The notes under the pieces are model-generated. The model was not told the origin of the DNA. It searched no databases and was given only the letters and a program-made list of their open reading frames with translations. From Sulfuricurvum sp. (GTDB taxonomy: Bacteria; Campylobacterota; Campylobacteria; Campylobacterales; Sulfurimonadaceae), in contig NZ_JAQTUH010000005.1 in assembly GCF_028710345.1 (NCBI RefSeq), positions 1 through 64,000 of the forward strand: a DNA stretch of 64,000 bases, given 5' to 3'. Position numbers and translations under genes: made by a program. Positions 51,243 to 61,085 of this stretch are shown piece by piece. Numbering within the stretch: position 1 is the stretch's first letter; each line of letters opens with the position of its first letter.

Positions 51243-53221
51243 TGAAAGTATCATCACTCAAGCTCTCTTTTTTCTGGCATATGCATCAGCCCGATTATCG
51301 GGGGAGTGATGGAGTGATGAAGATGCCGTGGGTGTTTTTACATGCTATCAAAGATTATTATGAGATGCCATGGTTACTAAGTAAGTATTCCGGGTTAAAA
51401 GCGACGTTTAATCTTAGTGCATCGCTTATCGAACAACTAAACCTCTATCAAAATCCTCTCCAATATGATTATTTTTTAACCCTTTGGGCAAAAGAGCCTC
51501 AAGAGCTTGAGTATTCACAGCGAGCATGGTTGGTGAAGTTGATGTGCGCTATGCAGTATGAGACGATGGTACGTCCACTAAAGCGGTATGGCGAACTCTA
51601 TTATCAAGAATATTTCCTCGATGATGAGTTGATCGAGCTGGAGGTTCTTTTTATCCTTGCATGGTGCGGAAACTATTTGAGACTTCATAATGATGTGGTC
51701 AAAAAACTGTTGCTCAAAGAGAGAGGGTATGATTCTGGGGATAAGGAAATATTGCTTGCAACTTTAGGTGGTTTTGTCCAAGAGATTCTCCCTTTGTACA
51801 GCTCTTTGCAAAAACAAGGGATTATTTCCGTCTCAACAACTCCCTATTTTCATCCTATCTTACCGGTATTGCTCGATATGGAGAATGCTGCGCGTGCTAA
51901 CAGTGTTACTAAATTGCCTGCAGGATCATTTTCGCTAACAGACGATGCTAATGAACATATAATACGCTCCATTGAACTCTATAAAGAGACGTTCGGGTGC
52001 GAACCGAGCGGTTTTTGGCCTGCTGAGGGGGGAGTGGATGAGAAGAGTGTTGCACTGTATAAAGAAAATGCGATTCATTGGATAGCCACCGACGAGGCAA
52101 TCTTGTATAAATCTCTTAACGATGAAAATCCCTCATTACGGTACAAACCTTATCTTTTTGATGGGGTGAGTATCGCGTTTCGTGATCATCGTTTAAGTGA
52201 TCTTATCGGGTTTGAATATCGTCATCAAAAAGGGGACGAAGCGACTCATCATTTTATGGCTGAGCTTGAAAAAATTGCCCAAACCGAAGTTGATCCAAGT
52301 GTTTTTGTGATTGTTGATGGGGAGAATGCTTGGGAATTTTACGATAATAACGGATTTGATTTTTTTAGCGCACTTTACACTACACTCTCTGATTGCTCGT
52401 GGTGTAAAACCGTGACGATGGATGAGGTAGCCAAATTTAAAAATCAAGGTACGCTAACCCATCTGGCTCCCGGAAGCTGGATACATGGGACGTTTGATAC
52501 ATGGGTTGGGCATAGTGAAAAAAATAGAGCATGGGAACTGATTTTTCAAACACAGCGTGATGTTGCTACCGCACAGCTTAGTGAGGATATTAAAAAGAAA
52601 ATCAAATATCATCTCTTAGCCTCAGAATGTAGCGATTGGTTCTGGTGGTACGGAGACGATCACAGTACCGATTTCGCACACGAATTTGACGCACTGTTTC
52701 GGGAACATTTAATCCATATCTATAGATTGATGGAGATGGACATACCTCTTAATCTTTTGGAGCCTATTTTATCCAATGTTGTTTCTTACCCATTTTGGAT
52801 TAAGCCAACCAATAAAATATCACCTCTGCTCAATGGAGAAAAAAATTCATTTTTTGAGTGGATGGGGTGTGGAAGTATCGATGAACGTCGGATATTTTCA
52901 ACGATGGACAGATTGCGTGGCCCTGTTAATATTATGTACTATGGATATGATGACACTACCCTTTATATTGCATTAGAGGGGAGAGTTTCCCCCTCATACC
53001 GTATTGTTGCCGATGTTGAAACATGGGGTAAAAGAATCGACATAGTGCCCCTTTACAAGATGGGACGTTTGGAATTTGGAATACCTAGAGAATCGTTGGG
53101 TAATTCATCAGAGTTAACATTACGATTTCATTTGATGGAAGGGGAAACAAATCTTCAAAGCTTACCGGGATTTGGACTCTTAAACATCGATTTTAATCAT
53201 CAAAGTGACTGGTATATTTAG
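51242..53221 (+). CDS. GH57 family alpha-glucan hydrolase (alpha-amylase-like)
   Basis: A 659-residue cytoplasmic GH57 enzyme. GH57 region 1 is FFWHMHQPDYRG; the catalytic nucleophile Glu262 is in GFWPAEGGVDE and the acid/base Asp359 in IVDGENAWE. This GFWPAEG/DGENAWE style resembles the amylase/amylopullulanase branch rather than branching enzymes. The C-terminal 130 residues form a beta-rich domain. The ATG at 51242 shares its A with the previous stop; a GTG at 51227 is also possible. Likely acts on stored or imported alpha-glucan. Confidence 0.87.
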   Translation: MKVSSLKLSFFWHMHQPDYRGSDGVMKMPWVFLHAIKDYYEMPWLLSKYSGLKATFNLSASLIEQLNLYQNPLQYDYFLTLWAKEPQELEYSQRAWLVKLMCAMQYETMVRPLKRYGELYYQEYFLDDELIELEVLFILAWCGNYLRLHNDVVKKLLLKERGYDSGDKEILLATLGGFVQEILPLYSSLQKQGIISVSTTPYFHPILPVLLDMENAARANSVTKLPAGSFSLTDDANEHIIRSIELYKETFGCEPSGFWPAEGGVDEKSVALYKENAIHWIATDEAILYKSLNDENPSLRYKPYLFDGVSIAFRDHRLSDLIGFEYRHQKGDEATHHFMAELEKIAQTEVDPSVFVIVDGENAWEFYDNNGFDFFSALYTTLSDCSWCKTVTMDEVAKFKNQGTLTHLAPGSWIHGTFDTWVGHSEKNRAWELIFQTQRDVATAQLSEDIKKKIKYHLLASECSDWFWWYGDDHSTDFAHEFDALFREHLIHIYRLMEMDIPLNLLEPILSNVVSYPFWIKPTNKISPLLNGEKNSFFEWMGCGSIDERRIFSTMDRLRGPVNIMYYGYDDTTLYIALEGRVSPSYRIVADVETWGKRIDIVPLYKMGRLEFGIPRESLGNSSELTLRFHLMEGETNLQSLPGFGLLNIDFNHQSDWYI

Positions 53222-53230
53222 GAGAGTGAG

Positions 53231-55261
53231 ATGAAAACGTCATTATTATTTGGAATCCATATGCATCAGCCGGTCGATAATTTCGATTGGGTTATTGAAA
53301 TGGGGATAAAAGAGTGTTATGAACCTTTTTTTGAGGTGATGAGCCGTTATCCTGATTTTAAATTCTCTGTTCATTGCAGCGGATGGTTGATGGAGCGTAT
53401 CGAAGAACTTCGTCCGACGTTGTATGAGAAAATTGTTACTTTGGCAAAAAATGGGAGTATCGAGTTTTTTAGTGCGGGGTATTATGAGCCGATTTTGAGC
53501 GTCATACCTGCACAAGATAGGAGAGGACAAATCGGACGGCTAAACGATTCGATTCATGAGCGATTTGGACAAACGCCACATGGGTTATGGCTTACTGAAC
53601 GGGTTTGGGAGTCGTCATTAATCCCTGACCTACACCATTCAGGGATAGACTATACGGTGATGGATGATTACCATTTTCAGTGTGCCGGATTTGATAAAGA
53701 GGTGTTGGACGGTTTTTTTATGAGCGAAGAGGGGGGAGAAGAGATTGGACTTTTTCCGATTAGCCAAAAACTCCGCTACGCGATACCGTTTTTAAACGTT
53801 GAGAGTGCGATATCAGCCATAAAATCATTTAACCGTGAAAAAGATTCGGCGGCGATTATTTTCGATGATGCCGAAAAATTCGGTATGTGGCCCGGAACGT
53901 ATGAGTGGGTTTATGAGAAAAAATGGTTAGAGACGTTTGTAGAGGCAGTATTGGCGGATGAGTCTATTGTGACACGTCATTATGGGGAGTATTATCACTC
54001 TCAAAAACCGCGTGGAATTGCCTATCTTCCCAATGTTTCGTATTATGAAATGGGAGAATGGAGTTTACGCGCCGATGATGCGTTGCATCTTGAATCACAC
54101 AAAGAGGAGATGGGAGTAGAGAAGTATGATGCCTATGGGGTAAAATTTCTCAAAGGGGGGATTTGGAAAAACTTTTTAATCAAGTATCCTGAATCTAACC
54201 GTTTGCACAAACGAACTCTCGAACTCTCTCGTGCATTTCACAGAGGCGAGGGGGATTTTGAGATACCGTTGTATAAAGCTCAAACCAATGATTCTCTATG
54301 GCATGGGGTTTTCGGGGGACTTTATCTCCCCAATCTGCGTGATAATGTCTATACCTACCTCATCGAATGTGAAAATATACGTTATGGTAAGAAAAAAGCA
54401 CTTGTGAGTGATACCAATGAACTTGACGGATATCCGAAATTTAAATCGGTGAGTTCAAAATTGATTGCCCGTTTTGATGCTGCGATAGGTGGACAGCTAG
54501 TAGAGCTCGATCTTCGCGATAAATGTTTTAATCTCCAAAATACTTTAACTCGTCGAAAAGAGGCGTATCACACGAAACTTTTTACCCCTCCTAAAGAGAA
54601 AACACCACCGAGTGAAGAGGGGATAGATACTATCCACCATGCTCATATCGATGCGGATGAGACACTGCGTGATGCGATTATTTATGACTGGTACGGCAAA
54701 AATTCCTTTATCGATCATATTAGCGATGAGTATTTTAACGGAGATAATTTCCGTCATTGTAATTTTCGAGAATACGGTGATTTCGCCAATCAACCTTATG
54801 AGGGGCTAATGGGTAAAAACTCTATTACACTTAAACGTGATGGGGGAATTTATGATGGTGGAGAATTTGCGACAACGATTGAAAAAGAGTTTGAATTTGG
54901 TACGGATTCAATCTCATTTCATCTGAATGTGAGCAGTGAAGCAAAGAAATCTTATCGATACGTGATGGAACATAATTTCCATTTTTGCGACTATGATAAA
55001 GTCTTGATTAATGGAGATAAAGTAGAAGAGAGTGGAGAAATCAAAAATTGTGAGCATTTTGAAATTGTTGACCTTGTTTTGAAAAAAAAGATGACGTTTA
55101 CAGCTGATAAACCTTTTAGCCTCTATTATTTTCAGCTCAAAACACTTTCACAAAGCGAGCATGGATTTGATCTCAGCGTACAGGGGATTAGTATCGCGTG
55201 TGTGTTCGAGATGGATAAGGTATGTGATATCAAAGGTGCATTGGAGATTACTCGTGTCTGA
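53231..55261 (+). CDS. GH57 4-alpha-glucanotransferase
   Basis: A 676-residue GH57 enzyme of the Thermococcus 4-alpha-glucanotransferase type. It has GIHMHQPVDNF at the start, nucleophile Glu123 in WLTERVWES (the same number as in the T. litoralis enzyme as I recall), and acid/base Asp in IIFDDAEKFGMWPGTYEW (Asp212/213). The long C-terminal half fits the DUF1925/DUF1926 beta-sandwich domains. It moves maltooligosaccharide units between chains, the job of MalQ elsewhere. GGAG lies about 6 nt before the ATG; the stop overlaps the next gene. Confidence 0.9.
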   Translation: MKTSLLFGIHMHQPVDNFDWVIEMGIKECYEPFFEVMSRYPDFKFSVHCSGWLMERIEELRPTLYEKIVTLAKNGSIEFFSAGYYEPILSVIPAQDRRGQIGRLNDSIHERFGQTPHGLWLTERVWESSLIPDLHHSGIDYTVMDDYHFQCAGFDKEVLDGFFMSEEGGEEIGLFPISQKLRYAIPFLNVESAISAIKSFNREKDSAAIIFDDAEKFGMWPGTYEWVYEKKWLETFVEAVLADESIVTRHYGEYYHSQKPRGIAYLPNVSYYEMGEWSLRADDALHLESHKEEMGVEKYDAYGVKFLKGGIWKNFLIKYPESNRLHKRTLELSRAFHRGEGDFEIPLYKAQTNDSLWHGVFGGLYLPNLRDNVYTYLIECENIRYGKKKALVSDTNELDGYPKFKSVSSKLIARFDAAIGGQLVELDLRDKCFNLQNTLTRRKEAYHTKLFTPPKEKTPPSEEGIDTIHHAHIDADETLRDAIIYDWYGKNSFIDHISDEYFNGDNFRHCNFREYGDFANQPYEGLMGKNSITLKRDGGIYDGGEFATTIEKEFEFGTDSISFHLNVSSEAKKSYRYVMEHNFHFCDYDKVLINGDKVEESGEIKNCEHFEIVDLVLKKKMTFTADKPFSLYYFQLKTLSQSEHGFDLSVQGISIACVFEMDKVCDIKGALEITRV

Positions 55262-56258
55262 GATACGCTACGATTCATTACATGATACCCATGTCCTTAT
55301 TGCCCCTGAGAGACTCCACCGACCCGACATGATTCCTATTCAGATGATTAATCAAGAAGAAAGTGTCTGCCCTTTTTGTGAGGGGAATGAGCTGATGACC
55401 CCCAAAGAGATTTATGCAATTCGTATTTTGGACTCTCTTGCTAACGGCGTAGGATGGAAAACGCGTGTCGTCCCCAATCTCTATAAAGCAGTCGCTATTG
55501 AAGCTCCCCATTCATACCATCACGGAAATTTTGGATATTGGGATGGATTTGGAGCACACGAGGTGATTATTGATACCTCTATGCATAAAACTTCAATGAT
55601 GCAATGGGATCAACAAGAGCGATGTGATTGGCTCAAAACTCTTCGTCAACGTGTCGGTGATTTACGTCGTGATCAGCGAATTTCGTATCTCTCACTGTTT
55701 AAAAACGAGGGGTTTGATGCTGGGTCAACAATGGCACATTGTCATACACAACTCATAGGGCTTCCCCTTATTCCCAAAGAGATTCACCTAATGAATCGTT
55801 ATGCGGTTGACTATTATAAAGAACATCATCATGCTTTGATAGAATCGATAATTAGCTACGAAGAAGAGTCATTGGTTCGAATGGTAGAGACTCACGGAGC
55901 ATTCAGTGCTTTTTGTCCCTATGCGAGCAGTTACCCTTTTGAAGTGATGATTAGCTCTAAATATCATGTGGGGCAGATTGATACCCTCAATGAAAGTGAT
56001 TTGGATGATCTCGCAACGTTACTGGGGTCTGTATTACTGCGTCTCAAGAGTGAATTAAATAGCTTTTCGTTTAATCTTTCCATCTCAACCCCTCCATTGG
56101 GTGAAGATATCTCTTTGTATGAAGCACATCGTTTGCGAATACGAATAATGCCAAGATTGTATCGATTAGGGGGATTTGAGATGAGTTCTCATATGATGAT
56201 TAACCCTGTTTTACCTGAATTAGCCGCTAAATTATTACGAGGAGAAGAGTATGATTAA
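55254..56258 (+). CDS. galT: GalT-like hexose-1-phosphate nucleotidylyltransferase
   Basis: A 334-residue HIT-superfamily enzyme of the galactose-1-phosphate uridylyltransferase family: zinc-type CPFCEGNE near residue 38, and the active site STMAHCHTQLIGLPLIP (nucleophilic His in the HxH-Q motif). The GTG at 55254 is chosen, because GGAG lies 7 nt before it and the product then starts SEIRYDSLHDT like the family; upstream codons lie inside the previous gene. No other Leloir gene is nearby, so it may exchange UDP/ADP on glucose-1-phosphate for glycogen synthesis instead of serving galactose. Confidence 0.85.
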   Translation: MSEIRYDSLHDTHVLIAPERLHRPDMIPIQMINQEESVCPFCEGNELMTPKEIYAIRILDSLANGVGWKTRVVPNLYKAVAIEAPHSYHHGNFGYWDGFGAHEVIIDTSMHKTSMMQWDQQERCDWLKTLRQRVGDLRRDQRISYLSLFKNEGFDAGSTMAHCHTQLIGLPLIPKEIHLMNRYAVDYYKEHHHALIESIISYEEESLVRMVETHGAFSAFCPYASSYPFEVMISSKYHVGQIDTLNESDLDDLATLLGSVLLRLKSELNSFSFNLSISTPPLGEDISLYEAHRLRIRIMPRLYRLGGFEMSSHMMINPVLPELAAKLLRGEEYD

Positions 56259-57672
56259 AAAAGTGTTGTTTGCCGCAAGTGAAATATATCCTTTTGCAAA
56301 AACCGGTGGGTTAGCAGATGTTGCCTATGCACTCCCTCGTGCATTAAAAAACCTTTATGATGTTACTGTCGTGATGCCACTGTATCGTTCTATCGATAAA
56401 GAGCAATATTCTATTACACCGCTTGGTAAATCATTTACCATCTCCATGGGGGGCGAGAAATATCTTGTTGATTTGTATGGGTGCAGTGTTGATGGCTACT
56501 CGTTTATATTTATTTATTCGCCGATACTGTGTGATAGAGAATTTCTCTATGGTACACCAGAAGAGGGGTATGTGGATAACGGTATACGTTTTGCCCTCTT
56601 TTCGTATGCTATTACGGAATTATTGAAACTAAGAAAGTACGATATTCTCCACCTCAACGATTGGCAATGTGCATTAGCGGCATTACTGGTTCATAAAGAT
56701 CATAACCATTCACCAAAAGTGATTTATACGATACATAATTTGGCGTATCAGGGGATATTTGATTCGACTATTTTAGAATCGGTTGGGATTGAGCGTGACT
56801 ATTATACGATGGGTTCTTTGGAATTTTACGGAAAAGTAAATTTTATGAAAGCCGGAGTTGCCTATGCCGATGAGGTGACTACTGTGAGTCCAACCTATGC
56901 ACGTGAGATTTTAACGGGTGAGTTTGGATGTGGATTGGAAGGTTTTTTACATTTTCATCAAAACAAACTCAGTGGAATTATCAACGGTATTGATAGTGAA
57001 CATTTTTCTCCACTCGCCGATAATGCCCTGATTGCCCCCTATAGTGAGTTTAAAGGTAAAAAAACAAACAAAACCCACTTGCTAAAACAAATAGGTTTTA
57101 AAGGGATTAATAAACCTCTCTTTGCCTTCGTTGGTCGTTTTACATCCCAAAAAGGGATGGATCTTTTGATTGAAACCTTACCTAAAATGGCTCTGTTAGA
57201 GTGCAATATTGTGTTGTTGGGTGAGGGGGAAGAGAACTATCATCAATCTTTGTCTCTTGTGGCAAATGAGCATAAAAATATCCATCTTAGCTTTGGGTAT
57301 GATGAAGCTTTGTCACATCAGATATATGCTGCTGCGGATTTTTTATTGATGCCATCACTCTTTGAGCCGTGCGGTTTAAACCAAATGATAGCTTTTGCTT
57401 ACGGTGCATTACCGATTGTCCATCGTGTCGGAGGATTAGTCGATACGGTGAAGCGATTAGAAACGTATCAAGAAGATAGCTGTTCGGGTTACGGGTTATT
57501 ATTTAGTACGGCAACGTGTCGCTCGCTACTTAGTGTCGTTAAAAAAGGGTGTGAGTTATTTGAGGATAAAAAACATTTTGAACGGGTAATCAATCACAAT
57601 ATGCGATGTGATTTCTCTTGGAAAGAGAGTGCCATAGCCTATGGCGAACTGTATGAGAAAGAGAAAAAATAG
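56251..57672 (+). CDS. glgA: Glycogen synthase, copy 1
   Basis: A 473-residue GT5 glycogen synthase: sugar-nucleotide motif KTGGLADV near residue 15-22, NDWQCALAALL, TIHNLAYQGIF, VGRFTSQKGMD, and EPCGLNQMIAFAYGALPIV with the catalytic-region Glu. It extends alpha-1,4-glucan from ADP- or UDP-glucose. It overlaps galT by 8 bp and ends on the base before the second copy. The two are diverged paralogues, not a recent duplication. All expected motifs are intact. Confidence 0.93.
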   Translation: MIKKVLFAASEIYPFAKTGGLADVAYALPRALKNLYDVTVVMPLYRSIDKEQYSITPLGKSFTISMGGEKYLVDLYGCSVDGYSFIFIYSPILCDREFLYGTPEEGYVDNGIRFALFSYAITELLKLRKYDILHLNDWQCALAALLVHKDHNHSPKVIYTIHNLAYQGIFDSTILESVGIERDYYTMGSLEFYGKVNFMKAGVAYADEVTTVSPTYAREILTGEFGCGLEGFLHFHQNKLSGIINGIDSEHFSPLADNALIAPYSEFKGKKTNKTHLLKQIGFKGINKPLFAFVGRFTSQKGMDLLIETLPKMALLECNIVLLGEGEENYHQSLSLVANEHKNIHLSFGYDEALSHQIYAAADFLLMPSLFEPCGLNQMIAFAYGALPIVHRVGGLVDTVKRLETYQEDSCSGYGLLFSTATCRSLLSVVKKGCELFEDKKHFERVINHNMRCDFSWKESAIAYGELYEKEKK

Positions 57673-59145
57673 ATGGATAAATTAAATATTCTCTTTGCCG
57701 CATCCGAGGTAGTACCGTTTGCAAAAACCGGAGGGTTGGCGGATGTTGCGGGAGCACTTCCAAAAGCTCTTCGTGCACTGGGGCATGATGTACGCCTTGT
57801 TATGCCCCGTTACTACATTGTTGATCGTGAAAAATATTCCCTACGACTGATGGAAGGCTCGTTGGGTGTACCGATGGGGACTATGGGTGAAATGTGGGCA
57901 GGGGTATATGAAGGGGTTCTTCCCGCTACCGATATTCCGATTTATTTTATCGATTATGAACACTATTTTGGACGTAGTGGCTTGTACGATGAGAATGGCG
58001 AAGGATTTAGTGATAACGACAACCGTTTTTTGTTCTTTTCACGTGCGGTAATGCAATTGGCAAAAAAACTCCATTTTCATCCAGATGTGATTCATGCTAA
58101 CGATTGGCATACCGCTGCTATCCCTATGATGCTCAATACCCTTTATGCTTATGATCCTCATTTCGCCTATACCGGTTCATTGCTTACTATCCATAATCTT
58201 CAACATCAAGGGAAGTTTTATAAAGGGGTGATGGATGTTTTAGGGATTGGATGGGAACACTATTTCGAGCTTGAAGAACATGGAAGCATTAACCTTCTAA
58301 AGGGGGGGATAGTTCATGCCGATGCCATTAGTACCGTCAGTTCGAAGTATGCCCAAGAGATTCGTACTGCTGAGTTTGGATGGGGGTTAGAGGGACTTAT
58401 TGATATTAACTCATATAAACTTCATGGAATCCTCAACGGAGTTGATTATGAGGAGTGGAGCCCTGCCGTTGATAGTATGATTTCTTATCATTTTGATATC
58501 GATGATATGATGGGTAAGGGGATGTGCAAAAATACTCTTCAGCAGTTGTTTAATCTCCCTCAAAGAGGAGAGATTCCACTTATCGGATTTGTGGGGAGAT
58601 TGGCGGAACAAAAGGGGATAGAGTTAATTGCCTCATCCATTCACAAACTTTTAGAGATGGACATACAAATCGTCATGTTAGGGGCTGGAGAGAAATGGGC
58701 AGAATCATTTTTTAGTGAGATTGCAGGTATGTATCCTCATAAGTTTGGATGTTTTATCGGCTATCGAAATGATATTGCCCACCAAATAGAAGCTGGGAGT
58801 GATCTCTTTTTAATGCCATCGTTGTTCGAGCCGTGCGGTCTAAATCAAATCTATTCCCTACGTTATGGGACACTCCCGATTGTCCGTGCTACCGGCGGGT
58901 TGGATGATACGATAGAGAACTACCATAACGACGGTGAACACGGGAACGGGTTCAAATTTCACGACGCTACACCTGAAGCATTAATCAATACGGTTGGATG
59001 GGCAGTCTATACATGGTACAATGACCATGACGGGTTTAAAAAGATGCAACACAATGCGATGTCTCAACGTTATGATTGGGAAGGTGCGGCACACGAATAT
59101 GAATCACTTTATCGTCGTATTATTCATGGAAGAAAAGGGGTATGA
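57673..59145 (+). CDS. glgA: Glycogen synthase, copy 2
   Basis: A 490-residue GT5 enzyme with KTGGLADVAGALPKAL, NDWHTAAIP, TIHNLQHQGKF, GFVGRLAEQKGIE and EPCGLNQIYSLRYGTLPIV. This copy is closer to the classic bacterial GlgA pattern than copy 1 (for example QIYSLRYGT and RATGGLDDT). It starts immediately after copy 1 and overlaps glgB by 4 bp. Confidence 0.94.
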   Translation: MDKLNILFAASEVVPFAKTGGLADVAGALPKALRALGHDVRLVMPRYYIVDREKYSLRLMEGSLGVPMGTMGEMWAGVYEGVLPATDIPIYFIDYEHYFGRSGLYDENGEGFSDNDNRFLFFSRAVMQLAKKLHFHPDVIHANDWHTAAIPMMLNTLYAYDPHFAYTGSLLTIHNLQHQGKFYKGVMDVLGIGWEHYFELEEHGSINLLKGGIVHADAISTVSSKYAQEIRTAEFGWGLEGLIDINSYKLHGILNGVDYEEWSPAVDSMISYHFDIDDMMGKGMCKNTLQQLFNLPQRGEIPLIGFVGRLAEQKGIELIASSIHKLLEMDIQIVMLGAGEKWAESFFSEIAGMYPHKFGCFIGYRNDIAHQIEAGSDLFLMPSLFEPCGLNQIYSLRYGTLPIVRATGGLDDTIENYHNDGEHGNGFKFHDATPEALINTVGWAVYTWYNDHDGFKKMQHNAMSQRYDWEGAAHEYESLYRRIIHGRKGV

Positions 59146-61085
59146 TGAATCATCCAATGAGCTATGAGGTCTCACGCTTGAGTGAGATGGATATTTACCT
59201 TTTTAAGCAAGGGACTCATACAAATCTTTACAACAAGCTCGGTTCTCATTCTATGGTACATCAAGGGGACTTTGGGATATATTTTTCAGTGTGGGCACCC
59301 AATGCTGCATATGTGAGTGTACGAGGTGATTTCAACAATTATGATACTCAAAGCCATCCGTTAAAACTTCGTGAGGATGAATCGGGGATTTGGGAGGGGT
59401 TTATTTCAGGTGTTGAGCAAGGGCTCACCTACAAATACCATATCGTCTCCAAATTTCATAACATTATTCATGATAAAAGCGATCCGTTCGGATTTTATGC
59501 TGAAATGCCTCCGAAATCGGCTTCACGGGTGTGGAAGATTGATGATTACGGATGGGAAGATTCGGCGTGGATGGCATCACGGTATCAACACAATGCCCAT
59601 GATGCTCCGATAAGTGTCTATGAAGTTCATTTAGGTTCATGGAGACGGCATGTGGAGGAGGGGGATCGTTATCTTACTTACCGTGAATTGGCGGTAGAAC
59701 TCGTCGAGTATCTAAAAGAGATGAACTACACCCATGTCGAGTTTATGCCCCTCACCGAATATCCGTTTTTCGGTTCTTGGGGATATCAAGTGGTCGGATA
59801 TTTCGCCGCAACGGCGCGATTTGGGACACCGCAGGATTTGATGTATCTGATAGATACGCTTCACCAAAATGGTATCGGGGTGATTATGGACTGGGTCCCC
59901 TCCCATTTCGCCGTCGATATGCACGGTCTTATTAATTTTGACGGTACGGCATTGTACGAACATGATGACCCGCGTCAGGGATTTCACCCAGAGTGGGGTA
60001 GTATCATCTTTAACTATGGGCGTAATGAAGTACAGTCTTTTTTGATTAGCTCCGCGATGTTTTGGGTAGATTATTACCATATCGACGGTATTCGTGTTGA
60101 TGCGGTGGCATCGATGTTGTATCTGAACTATGCACGTAAAGAGGGGGAGTGGATCCCGAACCAATACGGTGGCAATGAAAATCTCGAAGCAATCGAGTTT
60201 CTCAAAAAGCTCAATACCTCTTTGTACGGTGCCTATCCTGATATCGTGATGATTGCCGAAGAGTCCACCGCCTATCCGATGGTGACCCGTCCCGTCGATG
60301 TCGGGGGGCTAGGATTTGGGTTTAAATGGAACATGGGGTGGATGCATGATTCACTCAAATACATGAGTTACAACCCCTTTTTTCGTCAACATCACCATCA
60401 TCAACTCACCTTTAGTATGTGGTATGGGTTTGATGAGAACTTTATGCTCCCGCTGAGTCACGATGAGGTGGTTCATATGAAAGGTTCCCTCATCAATAAA
60501 ATGCCGGGAGATACCAACCAAAAATTTGCCAACCTACGGGCATTGTATGCTTATATGATGGCACATCCGGGTAAAAAGCTTCTCTTTATGGGAGGAGAGA
60601 TTGCCCAATATGCAGAATGGAATTTTGAACGTTCCCTCGATTGGCATTTGTGTGATTTTCCACTTCATGCAGGGCTACAAAAAATGGTTGCTGAGCTAAA
60701 TAGTCTTTATCGTCGTGAGAGAGCACTACACCTTTATGATGAAAAACGGGAAGGGTTTGAGTGGATCGATGATCGTGATTCTAGCCATAATTGTCTCAGT
60801 TTTATCCGAAAAAGTGATAATCCGGATGAAAATATTTATGTGGTGTGCAACTTTGCCGATGAGACACGCTATGATTTTCCGGTTGGGGTAGTTGCAGAGG
60901 GGGAATATGTTGAGATATTTAACTCGCAATCTTTAGTGTATGAGGGATGGAATATTCACAATTCAGAGAGTATAATATCTCGAAATGTACCAATATACGG
61001 TAAAGAATTTTCGATTACCATGACACTTCCACCATTGGGTGTTGTCTATCTAAAAAAACTAATAAGTAAGGAAGAAAAACTATGA
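59142..61085 (+). CDS. glgB: 1,4-alpha-glucan branching enzyme
   Basis: A 647-residue GH13 branching enzyme: CBM48 domain (about 35-130; VWAPNAAYVSVRGDFNNY), then the barrel with EFMPLTEYPFFGSWGYQ, nucleophile Asp in IRVDAVASMLYL, acid Glu in IAEESTAYP and LSHDEVVHMKGSL, and a C-terminal beta domain. It introduces alpha-1,6 branches. Overlaps glgA copy 2 and pgi by 4 bp each. Two starts (59142, 59145) are adjacent. Confidence 0.96.
   Translation: MMNHPMSYEVSRLSEMDIYLFKQGTHTNLYNKLGSHSMVHQGDFGIYFSVWAPNAAYVSVRGDFNNYDTQSHPLKLREDESGIWEGFISGVEQGLTYKYHIVSKFHNIIHDKSDPFGFYAEMPPKSASRVWKIDDYGWEDSAWMASRYQHNAHDAPISVYEVHLGSWRRHVEEGDRYLTYRELAVELVEYLKEMNYTHVEFMPLTEYPFFGSWGYQVVGYFAATARFGTPQDLMYLIDTLHQNGIGVIMDWVPSHFAVDMHGLINFDGTALYEHDDPRQGFHPEWGSIIFNYGRNEVQSFLISSAMFWVDYYHIDGIRVDAVASMLYLNYARKEGEWIPNQYGGNENLEAIEFLKKLNTSLYGAYPDIVMIAEESTAYPMVTRPVDVGGLGFGFKWNMGWMHDSLKYMSYNPFFRQHHHHQLTFSMWYGFDENFMLPLSHDEVVHMKGSLINKMPGDTNQKFANLRALYAYMMAHPGKKLLFMGGEIAQYAEWNFERSLDWHLCDFPLHAGLQKMVAELNSLYRRERALHLYDEKREGFEWIDDRDSSHNCLSFIRKSDNPDENIYVVCNFADETRYDFPVGVVAEGEYVEIFNSQSLVYEGWNIHNSESIISRNVPIYGKEFSITMTLPPLGVVYLKKLISKEEKL

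Noticed and set aside
55161-55253. Longer N-terminus of the GalT-like protein from 55161
   Set aside because: These codons lie wholly inside the GH57 gene and are not family-like; the GTG at 55254 has a well-spaced GGAG.
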